Part shown: positions 14,587 through 22,029 of the stretch, one piece after another
Layout: each line of letters opens with the position of its first letter
Numbering within the stretch: the stretch's first letter is position 1
Origin: Dehalococcoidia bacterium
GTDB taxonomy: Bacteria > Chloroflexota > Dehalococcoidia > UBA2979
Direction of reading: 5' to 3'
NCBI GenBank assembly: GCA_003599735.1
Contig: QZJI01000011.1
Span: 1 to 41,271, forward strand
Length of the DNA stretch: 41,271 nucleotides
Program-made: the position numbers and the translations under genes
Notes under the pieces: model-generated
The model's input: the letters and a program-made list of their open reading frames with translations, nothing else
Told to the model about the DNA's origin: nothing
Database searches by the model: none

Positions 14587-16803
14587 CTACTCGCGCGAGA
14601 TCGGCTCCAGCCGCGCGAACGACTGCAATAATTTTTTCACACCCTGGTCCGGGAACGCCACGGTCACTTGCTGGTCGCCAGGTGTCGCCTCGCACGCGAC
14701 GACGACACCGATGCCGAATGTGCTATGCCGGACGCGGTCGCCGGGGGCGAACGAGGGCTGCGCCTCCATCTCCTCCCCACGCCGAGCCGCGGCGGCGGCG
14801 CGCAGACCACGGGGGGACATCGTGTCGCCACGGCGCGCCTCGCCGCCGGGCGCGGTCACATCCTCGTCTGGGATGTCGGCAAGGAAGCGGGAGGCTGGAT
14901 GCGCGCGGATTGAGCCGTACATGAAGCGACGGCGGGCACGCGTGAGGTAGAGCCGTTCTTTCGCGCGGGTCATCCCCACGTAGCAGATGCGTCGTTCCTC
15001 TTCCATCTGCGTGCGGTCGGGCATCGCCTCGATTGCTCGGAAATGGGGCAGGAGGCCTTCTTCCATCCCGGCGATGAACACCACCGGGTACTCCAGCCCC
15101 TTGGCGGCGTGCAGCGTGATCAGCGTCACCGCGTCCGGTTGTTCCGCGCCGGGGTCGTCGATGTCAGAGACCAGCGCAATCTCTTCGAGGAACGCCGACA
15201 GCGAGGCCTCACGCTCGACCTCTTCGTACTGGGCCGCCACGGCCCGGAGCTCTTGCACGTTCTCCCAACGTGCCTCGGCGTGGTCGCGGTCGTGCTTTTC
15301 CAGGTATTCCTGGTAGCCGATACGGGCCAACACACGGTCCAGCAGGCCGGCCACGGAAAGACTCTCGCGCTCCCGGACAACCGCGTCCATCAGGTCGAGG
15401 AATACCGCGAGCGCCTGCCGTGACCGAAGCGCCAGCCTGGGGATCGCGCTCGATTCATCGCCGCCGCGGGCGGCGCGATGCGCGACGGCAATCGGCGAGA
15501 GGCCGAGCTCAGCCGCGCTGGCCACGACCTCGGTGGCTGTCTTATCGCCGATGCCGCGCGTAGGCACGTTCACGACGCGCCGGAAGGCGACGGTGTCGTA
15601 CTCGTTGTGGATCAAACGCAGGTAGGCGATCAGGTCGCGCACCTCGGCGCGGTCGTAGAACCGCGTGCCGCCGACAATGCGGTAGCGGACGCCCCGCGCG
15701 AGGAACGCCTCTTCGATGGCGCGCGACTGCGCGTTCGTGCGGTACATCACCGCGACGCCCGCTGGTTTCACCTGCCCGCTGCGCACGAGTTTGTTGATCT
15801 CGGAGGCGATGAACAGCCCTTCTTCTTCGCTGTAGTCCGCCTCGAATTCGATGACGCGCGAGCCGTCTGGGTTCTCCGTCCAGAGACGCTTCTCCGGCCG
15901 GCCCTCGGCGCGCTCGATCACCGCGTGGGCGGCGCGCAGGATGTGGCCCGTCGAGCGATAGTTCTGTTCCAGTAACACGACCGTCGTGTCCGGGAAATTT
16001 TGCTCAAAGTTCAGGATGTTGCGGACGTCCGCGGCCCGCCAGGAATAGATCGATTGGTCCGGGTCGCCCACCACCGTCAGGTTGCGGTGCCGCCCGGCGA
16101 GGATCCGCGCCAACCGGAACTGCACCAGGTTCGTGTCCTGAAACTCATCCACCAGCACATGCAGGTAGCGTTCCGCGTACCGTTCGGCGACCTCGGGGAA
16201 GGCATCGAAGAGTTCGAGCGTGCGGCCGAGCAGGTCGTCGAAGTCGACGGCGCCGGCGCGGCGGAGGGCGGCCTCATACTTGGTGTACACGCGCGAGACG
16301 ATCTCTTCGTAATAGGAGTCGGCCTGACGCTGGAACTGGTCGGGGCCGCGCTGCTCGTTCTTCGCCTGTGAGATCGCGGAGAGCAGGGCTCGCGGGGGAA
16401 AGCGCTTCGGGTCGATGTCCAGTTCGGATTCGATGCCCCGTACCAGTGTGAGCTGGTCATCCGTGTCGTAGATCGCGAAGTCGCGCGTAAGGCCGATCGG
16501 CTCGCCGTCGCGCCGGAGGATCCGTGCACAGATCGCGTGGAACGTCCCCATCACCAGTTCCGAGGAGGCTGCGCCAAGCAAGCCTTCGACGCGCTCGCGC
16601 ATCTCTTTCGCGGCTTTGTTAGTGAAGGTAACGGCCATGATCCGCCACGGGGGGACATGCTGCGTTTCCACCAGATAGGCGATGCGGTGCGCGATGACAC
16701 GTGTCTTCCCGGAGCCGGGTCCGGCCAGGATCATGAGCGGGCCGCCGGGGATTTCTACCGCCCGACGTTGGGCTTCGTTCAACAGGTCGTGTGATGCGGG
16801 CAT
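14587..16803 (-). CDS. pcrA: UvrD/PcrA-type ATP-dependent DNA helicase
   Basis: A 738-residue superfamily 1A helicase that unwinds DNA 3' to 5' during nucleotide excision repair and replication restart. Motif I is GPGSGKT (28-34), motif Ia TFTNKAA, motif II VDEFQDTN (218-225), motif III GDPDQSIYSWR, motif IV EQNYRS, motif V TLHAAKGLEYPVVFI and motif VI YVGMTRAKERL. The C-terminal 55 residues (FAPGDRVRHSTFGIGVV to the end) form the Tudor-like domain that binds RNA polymerase in PcrA/UvrD. The ATG at 16803 is the start: the open frame continues upstream to 17010 but that part is not conserved-looking. A TACAAT hexamer ends six bases before the ATG and no Shine-Dalgarno site is present. Confidence 0.95.
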   Translation of the reverse strand: MPASHDLLNEAQRRAVEIPGGPLMILAGPGSGKTRVIAHRIAYLVETQHVPPWRIMAVTFTNKAAKEMRERVEGLLGAASSELVMGTFHAICARILRRDGEPIGLTRDFAIYDTDDQLTLVRGIESELDIDPKRFPPRALLSAISQAKNEQRGPDQFQRQADSYYEEIVSRVYTKYEAALRRAGAVDFDDLLGRTLELFDAFPEVAERYAERYLHVLVDEFQDTNLVQFRLARILAGRHRNLTVVGDPDQSIYSWRAADVRNILNFEQNFPDTTVVLLEQNYRSTGHILRAAHAVIERAEGRPEKRLWTENPDGSRVIEFEADYSEEEGLFIASEINKLVRSGQVKPAGVAVMYRTNAQSRAIEEAFLARGVRYRIVGGTRFYDRAEVRDLIAYLRLIHNEYDTVAFRRVVNVPTRGIGDKTATEVVASAAELGLSPIAVAHRAARGGDESSAIPRLALRSRQALAVFLDLMDAVVRERESLSVAGLLDRVLARIGYQEYLEKHDRDHAEARWENVQELRAVAAQYEEVEREASLSAFLEEIALVSDIDDPGAEQPDAVTLITLHAAKGLEYPVVFIAGMEEGLLPHFRAIEAMPDRTQMEEERRICYVGMTRAKERLYLTRARRRFMYGSIRAHPASRFLADIPDEDVTAPGGEARRGDTMSPRGLRAAAAARRGEEMEAQPSFAPGDRVRHSTFGIGVVVACEATPGDQQVTVAFPDQGVKKLLQSFARLEPISRE

Positions 16804-16809
16804 TCTGCG

Positions 16810-16815
16810 ATTGTA
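16810..16815 (-). promoter_or_regulatory. Predicted -10 element (TACAAT), leaderless start
   Basis: On the minus strand TACAAT is followed by CGCAGA and then the ATG of the helicase at 16803. The gap is six bases and there is no ribosome-binding site. A -35 is not evident. Confidence 0.55.
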
Positions 16816-16928
16816 GGCAGATGCCGCGTATGCCGGCCCCGCCGTCCACACTCCCGTCCACGCTCCGCGAACGCATACGTCGGAGCGGCGTGGTAGCCTG
16901 CCACGAAGGGGTGGAGGACGGAGTCTCG

Positions 16929-17540
16929 ATGCTGCACGATGGCCTGGTGACGGATGTGTTGCTGGGTTGGCCCGGCGGCGACCTGGCGTCGACGATCCGG
17001 TTGCTGGCATTCCTGTTCGGCGCCTACTTCCTCATCCTGTGGCTAACCTCGATCGCCTGGGTGTACCGCGATGTCCGTCAGCGGACTGATGACCCAACGA
17101 CGCAGATCATCGGCCTTGCGATTGCGGTCGTGTTTCCGATCGCCGGGTTGCCCGTGTACCTCGTACTGCGCCCACGCGAGACGATGCAGGATTCCTACGA
17201 CCGCCAACTCGAAGAGAACGTTATCCTTTCCGAGCTCCACAACCAGAACGTCTGCCCAAACTGCCGGCGTCCGGCGCAGCCGGACTTCATCGTATGCGCG
17301 CACTGCGCGACGGCGCTGAAGCAGGCGTGCCAGCAGTGCGGCCGGCTGCTCCACGTGCAGTGGCGGCACTGCCCCTACTGTGCCGCGCCACGCGTGACCG
17401 CGCGCCCTCGCGGCGATGTCGAAGGCGAACGCCCGACGCTCCGCCGCTCACCGCCGACCGTGGCTCCCCGCGACGATGAATCGGGGCCGCGGCCCTCCGT
17501 CCGTGCCCGCCGGCCCGAAGTGTCAGATGACCGCGACTGA
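16929..17540 (+). CDS. Membrane protein with two C-terminal zinc ribbons
   Basis: A 203-residue protein I do not recognise as a named family. Two membrane helices (about residues 23-45 and 59-80) are separated by a short loop with WVYRDVRQRTDDP, an arrangement similar to PLDc_N-type domains. The cytoplasmic part carries two CX2C pairs twice: C109/C112 with C123/C126, then C134/C137 with C148/C151, so two zinc ribbons in series. The last 50 residues are Arg/Pro-rich and probably disordered. It might be a zinc-ribbon adaptor at the membrane. The ATG at 16929 follows CGGAG; a GTG at 16911 is the alternative. It faces the thioredoxin-like gene across a strong hairpin. Confidence 0.75.
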   Translation: MLHDGLVTDVLLGWPGGDLASTIRLLAFLFGAYFLILWLTSIAWVYRDVRQRTDDPTTQIIGLAIAVVFPIAGLPVYLVLRPRETMQDSYDRQLEENVILSELHNQNVCPNCRRPAQPDFIVCAHCATALKQACQQCGRLLHVQWRHCPYCAAPRVTARPRGDVEGERPTLRRSPPTVAPRDDESGPRPSVRARRPEVSDDRD

Positions 17541-17559
17541 CTGTCGCGCGTTGTTGATG

Positions 17560-17596
17560 ACAGAGAGAGGCCGCCCATCGGGCGGCCTCTCTCTGT
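17560..17596. terminator. Strong bidirectional terminator hairpin
   Basis: A perfect 17-base-pair stem: 17560-17576 (ACAGAGAGAGGCCGCCC) pairs with 17580-17596 around an ATC triloop. It sits between the converging zinc-ribbon and thioredoxin-like genes. There is no long T tract, but the A/G-rich and C/T-rich arms make a stable hairpin in both directions. Confidence 0.8.
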
Positions 17597-17614
17597 GAGA
17601 CGAGCGAGACGGCG

Positions 17615-18235
17615 TTAGCCGAGGGCTTCCTCGATCAGGGCGCGGAGCTCGCTGGCCTCCGCATCACGCCAGCCCTCCGCGTACTCCCAGGTGGCGGCGT
17701 TGTATTTCTTACGTGCCTCGTCCCAGGCAGGCGTGTCGCGCTCCACCCCCGCGAGGATCGACCGGAGTGCTGGCATCTCTGCGTTAGCCTTGTCGGCGCG
17801 CTCGATCCAGTGCCCCAGATACTTGTGGTCGCGGTCATAGAGCACGATCACCGGAATGGACTCGAACTCACCGTTCTTCAGGAACTCGGACATGATGTCC
17901 TTGTTCTCGTCGCGCTTGAAGTAGCGGATCTCCATGCCGGTGAGCTCGCCAATGCGGGCGATCGTCGGGAGGCCGCGCCACACATCCGGGCACCAGTCCT
18001 CGCCGAGGACGAGCGCCTTCACGCCATGCTTGTCGACGGCGGCTTTGATGGCGGCGATGTCGTCCGCGTCCGGCTGCCACTCGTCGTAGTGGCGCTGGAA
18101 ATTCTCCTTGTTCAGTTCGATGGCATCCATCCAGGCCTTGAACGAGTCCAAGCCCTGCTTGTAGCGTTCCGGCGTCACCACGGAGCCAGCCTTCGGCGCT
18201 TGTGCATGCCGGGTAATGGTTGAAGTCGCGGTCAT
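17615..18235 (-). CDS. Thioredoxin-family protein with a single cysteine
   Basis: A 206-residue protein with a thioredoxin fold after a helical N-terminal region (residues 20-70). The active-site loop reads GEDWCPDVWRG, so only C82 is present where thioredoxins have CXXC, and it is the only cysteine in the protein. The cis-proline segment is ESIPVIVLYD. This matches the thioredoxin-like family that is often called 'thioredoxin family protein' in Gram-positive-type bacteria, and it could act by forming mixed disulfides with a low-molecular-weight thiol. That function is inference. The ATG at 18235 follows GGAAGG. A 21-base perfect dyad (18330-18350) lies about 95 bases upstream, overlapping the mazG stop. 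Confidence 0.75.
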   Translation of the reverse strand: MTATSTITRHAQAPKAGSVVTPERYKQGLDSFKAWMDAIELNKENFQRHYDEWQPDADDIAAIKAAVDKHGVKALVLGEDWCPDVWRGLPTIARIGELTGMEIRYFKRDENKDIMSEFLKNGEFESIPVIVLYDRDHKYLGHWIERADKANAEMPALRSILAGVERDTPAWDEARKKYNAATWEYAEGWRDAEASELRALIEEALG

Positions 18236-18329
18236 CAGTCTGCCTTCCCACCCGTCACCCGGGCGCCCCGGTATGTCGGGGTCTGCGGTTCGATGCTGCC
18301 GAAAGGAGAGGGTAACACTGATATCACGA

Positions 18330-18350
18330 GCACAGTAGTTTCTACTGTGC
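18330..18350. repeat. Perfect 9-3-9 inverted repeat at the mazG 3' end
   Basis: GCACAGTAG, TTT, CTACTGTGC: perfect nine-base arms with a three-base spacer, overlapping the mazG stop codon (18342-18344) and lying upstream of the thioredoxin-like gene. It could be a terminator hairpin for mazG or a repressor operator for the downstream gene. The following sequence on the minus strand (TCGTGATATCAG) has no T tract, which slightly favours an operator. Confidence 0.55.
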
Positions 18351-19373
18351 ATCGCCGGCCACAGCCGCCCATACCGCGGCGTGTTCCGCTGATTCGCGTG
18401 CCGCTGGTTCCGAACCGGCCGCCCGGGAGGCTATCTCCAGCGTGCGGAACGCCGAGGCGAACCGCTCCGCCGCTGCCCGGAGAGCCTCTTCGGCATCGAT
18501 ATCGCGCTCTCGGGCCAGGCGGACCGCCGCGAACAGTAGAGCTCCCACATCCGAGGACTCCAGCGCCGCGCGTGCCGCCTCGGCTGCCCCGACGGTTGCG
18601 GGCGCGAGGCCACCGGTGCCGGCCCGACCGATCAGCGACTGCGCGCGCTGGAGCGCGGGGGCCGCGAGCGGGATCGAGTCGAGCGCACCCGCTGGTGGTG
18701 CCTCGTCAGATTCGCCCTTTGCCGAGCGTTCGGCACGCTTGATCGTCTCCCAGCGGTCGAGGAGCGCCTCCATCGATCCGGCCTCCTCCGCGCCGAAGAC
18801 GTGGGGGTGCCGCCGGACGAACTTCGCCGTCGCGTACTCCAGCACGTCTTCAAGAGTAAACGTGCCGGCCTGCCGGGCGAGCGCGGTCTGCATGAACATG
18901 TGGGCGAGCACGTCGCCGATCTCTTCGCGGAGCCCGTCTGGGTCGCCTCGGTCGATCGCGTCGATGAGTTCATAGGTCTCTTCGAGGAGGTAGCGGCGCA
19001 GGCTCTCGTGCGTTTGTTCGCGATCCCACGGACAGCCGTCTGGCGCGAATAGCCGCTCCATCACGCCACGCAGCCCCGCGAGGCCGCGGAGGTCCTCCTC
19101 CGGCGCGAGCGCGGGCAACAGCCACGCCTGTGCGTCAAACGGGAACGTGGCGACGGTGGCATCCTCGGCTGCGCCGCCGCGTATGACGCGAGCGATTTTC
19201 GAGGGTGGGTAGCGTCGCCGCACCTCCGGCCGTGCGGCCTCGAACTGCGGGGCGAGGACAAGCAGCGGGCGCTGGGCGTCAAATGCGGGGTGTGCCGGAT
19301 CGAACGCCTGCACGGTGTGCGGTGGGAGGTCGAACGCCGCACAGATCGTGTCGAGTGAAGGGGCTTCGGACAT
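18342..19373 (-). CDS. mazG: MazG nucleoside triphosphate pyrophosphohydrolase with partial YabN-type domain
   Basis: A 343-residue protein. The MazG domain starts near residue 100: LRGVMERLFAPDGCPWDREQTH is the classic lead-in, and the metal-binding glutamates lie in LEETYELIDAI and EEIGDVLAHM. It hydrolyses non-canonical or excess NTPs to NMP and pyrophosphate. Residues 1-95, with PLLVLAPQ, RRRYPPSKIARVIRG and a closing WLLPAL, resemble the C-terminal half of the tetrapyrrole-methylase domain found before MazG in YabN; the SAM-binding first half is missing. The C-terminal 100 residues (APALQRAQSLIGRAG onward) match the second MazG repeat, divergent. The ATG at 19373 is preceded six bases upstream by TATACT and no Shine-Dalgarno sequence. 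Confidence 0.88.
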   Translation of the reverse strand: MSEAPSLDTICAAFDLPPHTVQAFDPAHPAFDAQRPLLVLAPQFEAARPEVRRRYPPSKIARVIRGGAAEDATVATFPFDAQAWLLPALAPEEDLRGLAGLRGVMERLFAPDGCPWDREQTHESLRRYLLEETYELIDAIDRGDPDGLREEIGDVLAHMFMQTALARQAGTFTLEDVLEYATAKFVRRHPHVFGAEEAGSMEALLDRWETIKRAERSAKGESDEAPPAGALDSIPLAAPALQRAQSLIGRAGTGGLAPATVGAAEAARAALESSDVGALLFAAVRLARERDIDAEEALRAAAERFASAFRTLEIASRAAGSEPAARESAEHAAVWAAVAGDAQ

Positions 19374-19379
19374 GCGAGG

Positions 19380-19385
19380 AGTATA
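19380..19385 (-). promoter_or_regulatory. Predicted -10 element (TATACT) for mazG, leaderless
   Basis: On the minus strand TATACT is followed by CCTCGC and then ATG 19373, a six-base gap. It lies 15 bases from the mirrored TATACT that serves the divergent gene, so the two RNA polymerase footprints must overlap. Confidence 0.6.
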
Positions 19386-19400
19386 GGGCGGAGGGCTCTC

Positions 19401-19406
19401 TATACT
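19401..19406 (+). promoter_or_regulatory. Predicted -10 element (TATACT) for the TIGR01906 gene, leaderless
   Basis: TATACT is followed by GAGCGC and then ATG 19413, a six-base gap, with no ribosome-binding site. It mirrors the mazG element at 19380-19385. Confidence 0.6.
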
Positions 19407-19412
19407 GAGCGC

Positions 19413-20153
19413 ATGACATTCGTGCGATACCTCGCGCAGAGCGTCTTTCTGCTCTGCCTCCCGCTTTTCCTTGTCCTGACGAACGTGCGGATCGCCTCGA
19501 CCTGGGAGGCGACCTATGACTACGCCTTTTCGCAGTATGACGTGCCCCGCGTGACCGGCCTGGAGCGATCGGAACTCGACCGTGCCGCGAGTCAGATCGT
19601 CGACTACTTCGAAACAGGACAGCCCGGGGCGGTGCTGGACATTCGCGTGAAGCAGGGTTCCGACACCGTGCCGCTATACACCGAGCGCGAGGTCTTGCAC
19701 ATGAAAGACGTCCTGGGGCTGATGCGCTTCGTCTTCCGGCTACAGGAATTCAGCTTCATCTACCTCGTCATATACCTGGCCGGCGTCTACCTCTGGAGCC
19801 GCGAACGTTCGCTGCTTCACCTCGCCAAACTCGCGATGTGGGGCGGAGCGGGGACGGCCGCCCTCCTCGGAATGGCGGCGATCGCGATGCTGGTGGGGTT
19901 CGACTCGATCTTCTTGAAGTTCCATCAACTGTCGTTTGCGAACGATTTCTGGGCACTCGACCCAGCGCGTGACCGCCTCGTCCAGATGTTCCCGCAGGGC
20001 TTCTGGTTCGATGTCTCCTTCGCCGTTGGCGTGGTCACAGTGGCCGAGGGTGGCCTGCTATTCCTCGCGGGCTACGGCTTCCTCGCCTGGCAGGAACGTC
20101 GCCGGCCCGGTTACGTTTCGCGGCCTCGGCGGCCGTTGAACATCACAGGGTAG
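19413..20153 (+). CDS. TIGR01906/DUF1461 family integral membrane protein
   Basis: A 246-residue protein with four to five membrane helices (about residues 7-27, 110-130, 135-160, 200-225). The hallmark pieces of the TIGR01906 family are present: LYTEREVLHMKDVLGL in the extracytoplasmic region and FHQLSFANDFWALDP followed by LVQMFPQGFW. The family is widespread in Firmicutes and Chloroflexota and has no established function. The ATG at 19413 follows a -10-like TATACT at six bases, so translation is probably leaderless. The gene is divergent from mazG; a shared promoter region of about 40 bases links them. It converges on fmdB with a hairpin between. Confidence 0.85.
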   Translation: MTFVRYLAQSVFLLCLPLFLVLTNVRIASTWEATYDYAFSQYDVPRVTGLERSELDRAASQIVDYFETGQPGAVLDIRVKQGSDTVPLYTEREVLHMKDVLGLMRFVFRLQEFSFIYLVIYLAGVYLWSRERSLLHLAKLAMWGGAGTAALLGMAAIAMLVGFDSIFLKFHQLSFANDFWALDPARDRLVQMFPQGFWFDVSFAVGVVTVAEGGLLFLAGYGFLAWQERRRPGYVSRPRRPLNITG

Positions 20154-20164
20154 GCGGTAGCCCA

Positions 20165-20198
20165 CACAGATACGCCCGGCAGCGCCGGGTGTATCGTG
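20165..20198. terminator. Bidirectional terminator hairpin
   Basis: GATACGCCCGGC (20169-20180) pairs with GCCGGGTGTATC (20184-20195) with one G-T wobble and an AGC loop, extended outward by CAC/GTG with a bulged A. It lies in the 64-base gap between the TIGR01906 gene and fmdB, which converge. Confidence 0.65.
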
Positions 20199-20217
20199 CT
20201 GACTCGCATGAGCGCCT

Positions 20218-20448
20218 CTAGAAATCGAAATTGTCGTCCGCGCCGTCGAGGAAATCCTCAGGTTCGCCCTCGCCCGCGTAGGCGTCCGGGCGGACGCCCT
20301 GGATGACGGCGATCCGGTTCACCTGCGAGCGGACGGCCTTCGGCGTCTTGCAGTGCGGGCAAGTCGCCGCGTCGTCGCGCTTGGCGACGCTGCGCATCAG
20401 ATCGAACTTCTTCTGGCACTTCCCGCAGCGGTACTCGTAGATCGGCAT
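20218..20448 (-). CDS. FmdB-family zinc ribbon protein
   Basis: A 76-residue protein with the N-terminal FmdB zinc ribbon: MPIYEYRCGKCQKKFDL with C8/C11 and CPHC with C30/C33. The tail is acidic and ends DDNFDF. FmdB-like proteins were first seen near formamidase genes as putative regulators but occur widely and are uncharacterised. It starts at ATG 20448 after GGGGAGAG, 48 bases downstream of rpoD on the same strand, so it is probably the last gene of the dgt-dnaG-rpoD transcript. Confidence 0.9.
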   Translation of the reverse strand: MPIYEYRCGKCQKKFDLMRSVAKRDDAATCPHCKTPKAVRSQVNRIAVIQGVRPDAYAGEGEPEDFLDGADDNFDF

Positions 20449-20496
20449 CGCTCTCCCCTGGCTGGTCGCAAAGCTCGACGTCGCGCGCGCCGTGGG

Positions 20497-22029
20497 CTAG
20501 TCGAGGTAGTCCTTCAACTTGCGTGAGCGCGTGGGGTGGCGGAGCTTGCGGAGCGCCTTCGCCTCGATCTGGCGAATGCGCTCGCGGGTCACGTTGAACT
20601 CGCGGCCCACCTCCTCGAGCGTACGCGAACGGCCGTCTTCGAGGCCGAAGCGCAGTTCGAGGACCTTCCGCTCGCGGGGCGTGAGGGACGAGAGCACGTC
20701 CATCACCTGCTCCTTGAGCAGCTGGTGGGAGGCGGCGTCCTGCGGCGCGAGCGCCGTCGGGTCCTCCAGGAAGTCGCCGAGGTGGGAGTCCTCCTCCTCG
20801 CCGATCGGGGTTTCCAGCGACACCGGCTCCTGCGAGACCTTCAGGATCTCGCGGACGCGGTCGGGCGGGAGCTCCAGCTCCTTGCCGATCTCCTCCGGCG
20901 TCGGCTCACGGCCGAACTCCTGGACGAGGCGGCGCTGGATGCGCACTAGCTTGTTGATGGTCTCGACCATGTGGACGGGGATGCGGATCGTCCGCGCCTG
21001 GTCCGCGATGGCTCGCGTGATCGCCTGCCGGATCCACCACGTCGCGTACGTGGAGAACTTGAACCCCTTGCGGTAGTCGAACTTCTCCACCGCGCGGATC
21101 AAGCCGATGTTGCCTTCCTGGATCAGGTCCAGCAGCGACATCCCCCGGCCGATGTACTTCTTCGCGACGGAGACGACCAGGCGCAAGTTCGCCTCGGTCA
21201 GCTGCCGCTCCGATCGCTTGCCGTCGAAGATGATCTTCTGGAAGTAGTACTGCAGCCCGGAGCCGTGGGCGTCGTCCATCTGGGACGCCAGCGACTTCGG
21301 CGGCGGGAACAGCTTTGACTCCGACTCCACGAACTCGGCGGCGCGCAACAGGTGGTCCGGCCGCATGATGTGGGTGATGATCGAAAGGCGGATCAGGGCG
21401 TCCTTTGTCCGCTCCTCGTCCCACTTCAGGTCCTTGCGGACAGCCTCCAGTGCACCCTCGTCCCGCTCGCCGTCCAGACAGCGACGGAATTTCGGGTCCA
21501 CGATCCGCTCGTGGACCGACTGGCGCGGCAGTTCCAAGTAGCGGCTGACCGAGGCATAGATGTCGCGCATGTGATGGAACTGCCGTAACAGCTCCACGTA
21601 GACCTCGCCCCAGGTCGGGTCATCGCCGGTCTCGTCCCGGTACTCGTCGATGATGTCGTCGATGTGCAGCCATTCCTCGATGGCGCGGGAGAGACGCTTC
21701 TCGTCGTCCGCCGTGAGCAGCGAGACCTTGCCGATCTCTCGCAGGTACATGCGGACGGGGTCATCGATACCGGCGACCTCGTCGACGAAGCGTTTGGTCG
21801 CCTCGTGGATGCCGCCTTCCTCGCGCGCGGCGATCGGGTCCACCTTGACGGTGATCCCGTTCTCCGCGAGTTGCGAGATGATCGAGGCGAGTTTCTCCGC
21901 CGAGATCTCCGCGTCCGGGATCGCCTCCAGCACGTCGTCCGCGGTCACGGAGCCGGAGCGCCGTCCCTTGTTCAGGAGCGCGTCCAGGCCGGCGTCCGCG
22001 AGCGTGGTCTCTTCGAATGCCTGTGTCAT
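20497..22029 (-). CDS. rpoD: Housekeeping RNA polymerase sigma factor (sigma-70)
   Basis: A 510-residue primary sigma factor. Region 1.1 is recognisable near the N-terminus (residues 15-60), region 1.2 follows with [22 protein letters not shown], then a non-conserved insert of about 130 residues, region 2 ([46 protein letters not shown]), region 3 ([11 protein letters not shown]) and region 4 ([42 protein letters not shown]). It recognises the -10 and -35 boxes of most promoters here. The start ATG directly abuts the dnaG stop (TAGATG) and has AAGGGTGAG within dnaG as ribosome-binding site, so the genes are translationally coupled. Confidence 0.97.
   Translation of the reverse strand: MTQAFEETTLADAGLDALLNKGRRSGSVTADDVLEAIPDAEISAEKLASIISQLAENGITVKVDPIAAREEGGIHEATKRFVDEVAGIDDPVRMYLREIGKVSLLTADDEKRLSRAIEEWLHIDDIIDEYRDETGDDPTWGEVYVELLRQFHHMRDIYASVSRYLELPRQSVHERIVDPKFRRCLDGERDEGALEAVRKDLKWDEERTKDALIRLSIITHIMRPDHLLRAAEFVESESKLFPPPKSLASQMDDAHGSGLQYYFQKIIFDGKRSERQLTEANLRLVVSVAKKYIGRGMSLLDLIQEGNIGLIRAVEKFDYRKGFKFSTYATWWIRQAITRAIADQARTIRIPVHMVETINKLVRIQRRLVQEFGREPTPEEIGKELELPPDRVREILKVSQEPVSLETPIGEEEDSHLGDFLEDPTALAPQDAASHQLLKEQVMDVLSSLTPRERKVLELRFGLEDGRSRTLEEVGREFNVTRERIRQIEAKALRKLRHPTRSRKLKDYLD

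Noticed and set aside
13257..14924. 555-codon plus-strand open frame over the M50 gene and uvrD end
   Set aside because: Arg/Gly/Pro-rich out-of-frame shadow; the M50 protease frame contains HELSH and the CBS motifs.
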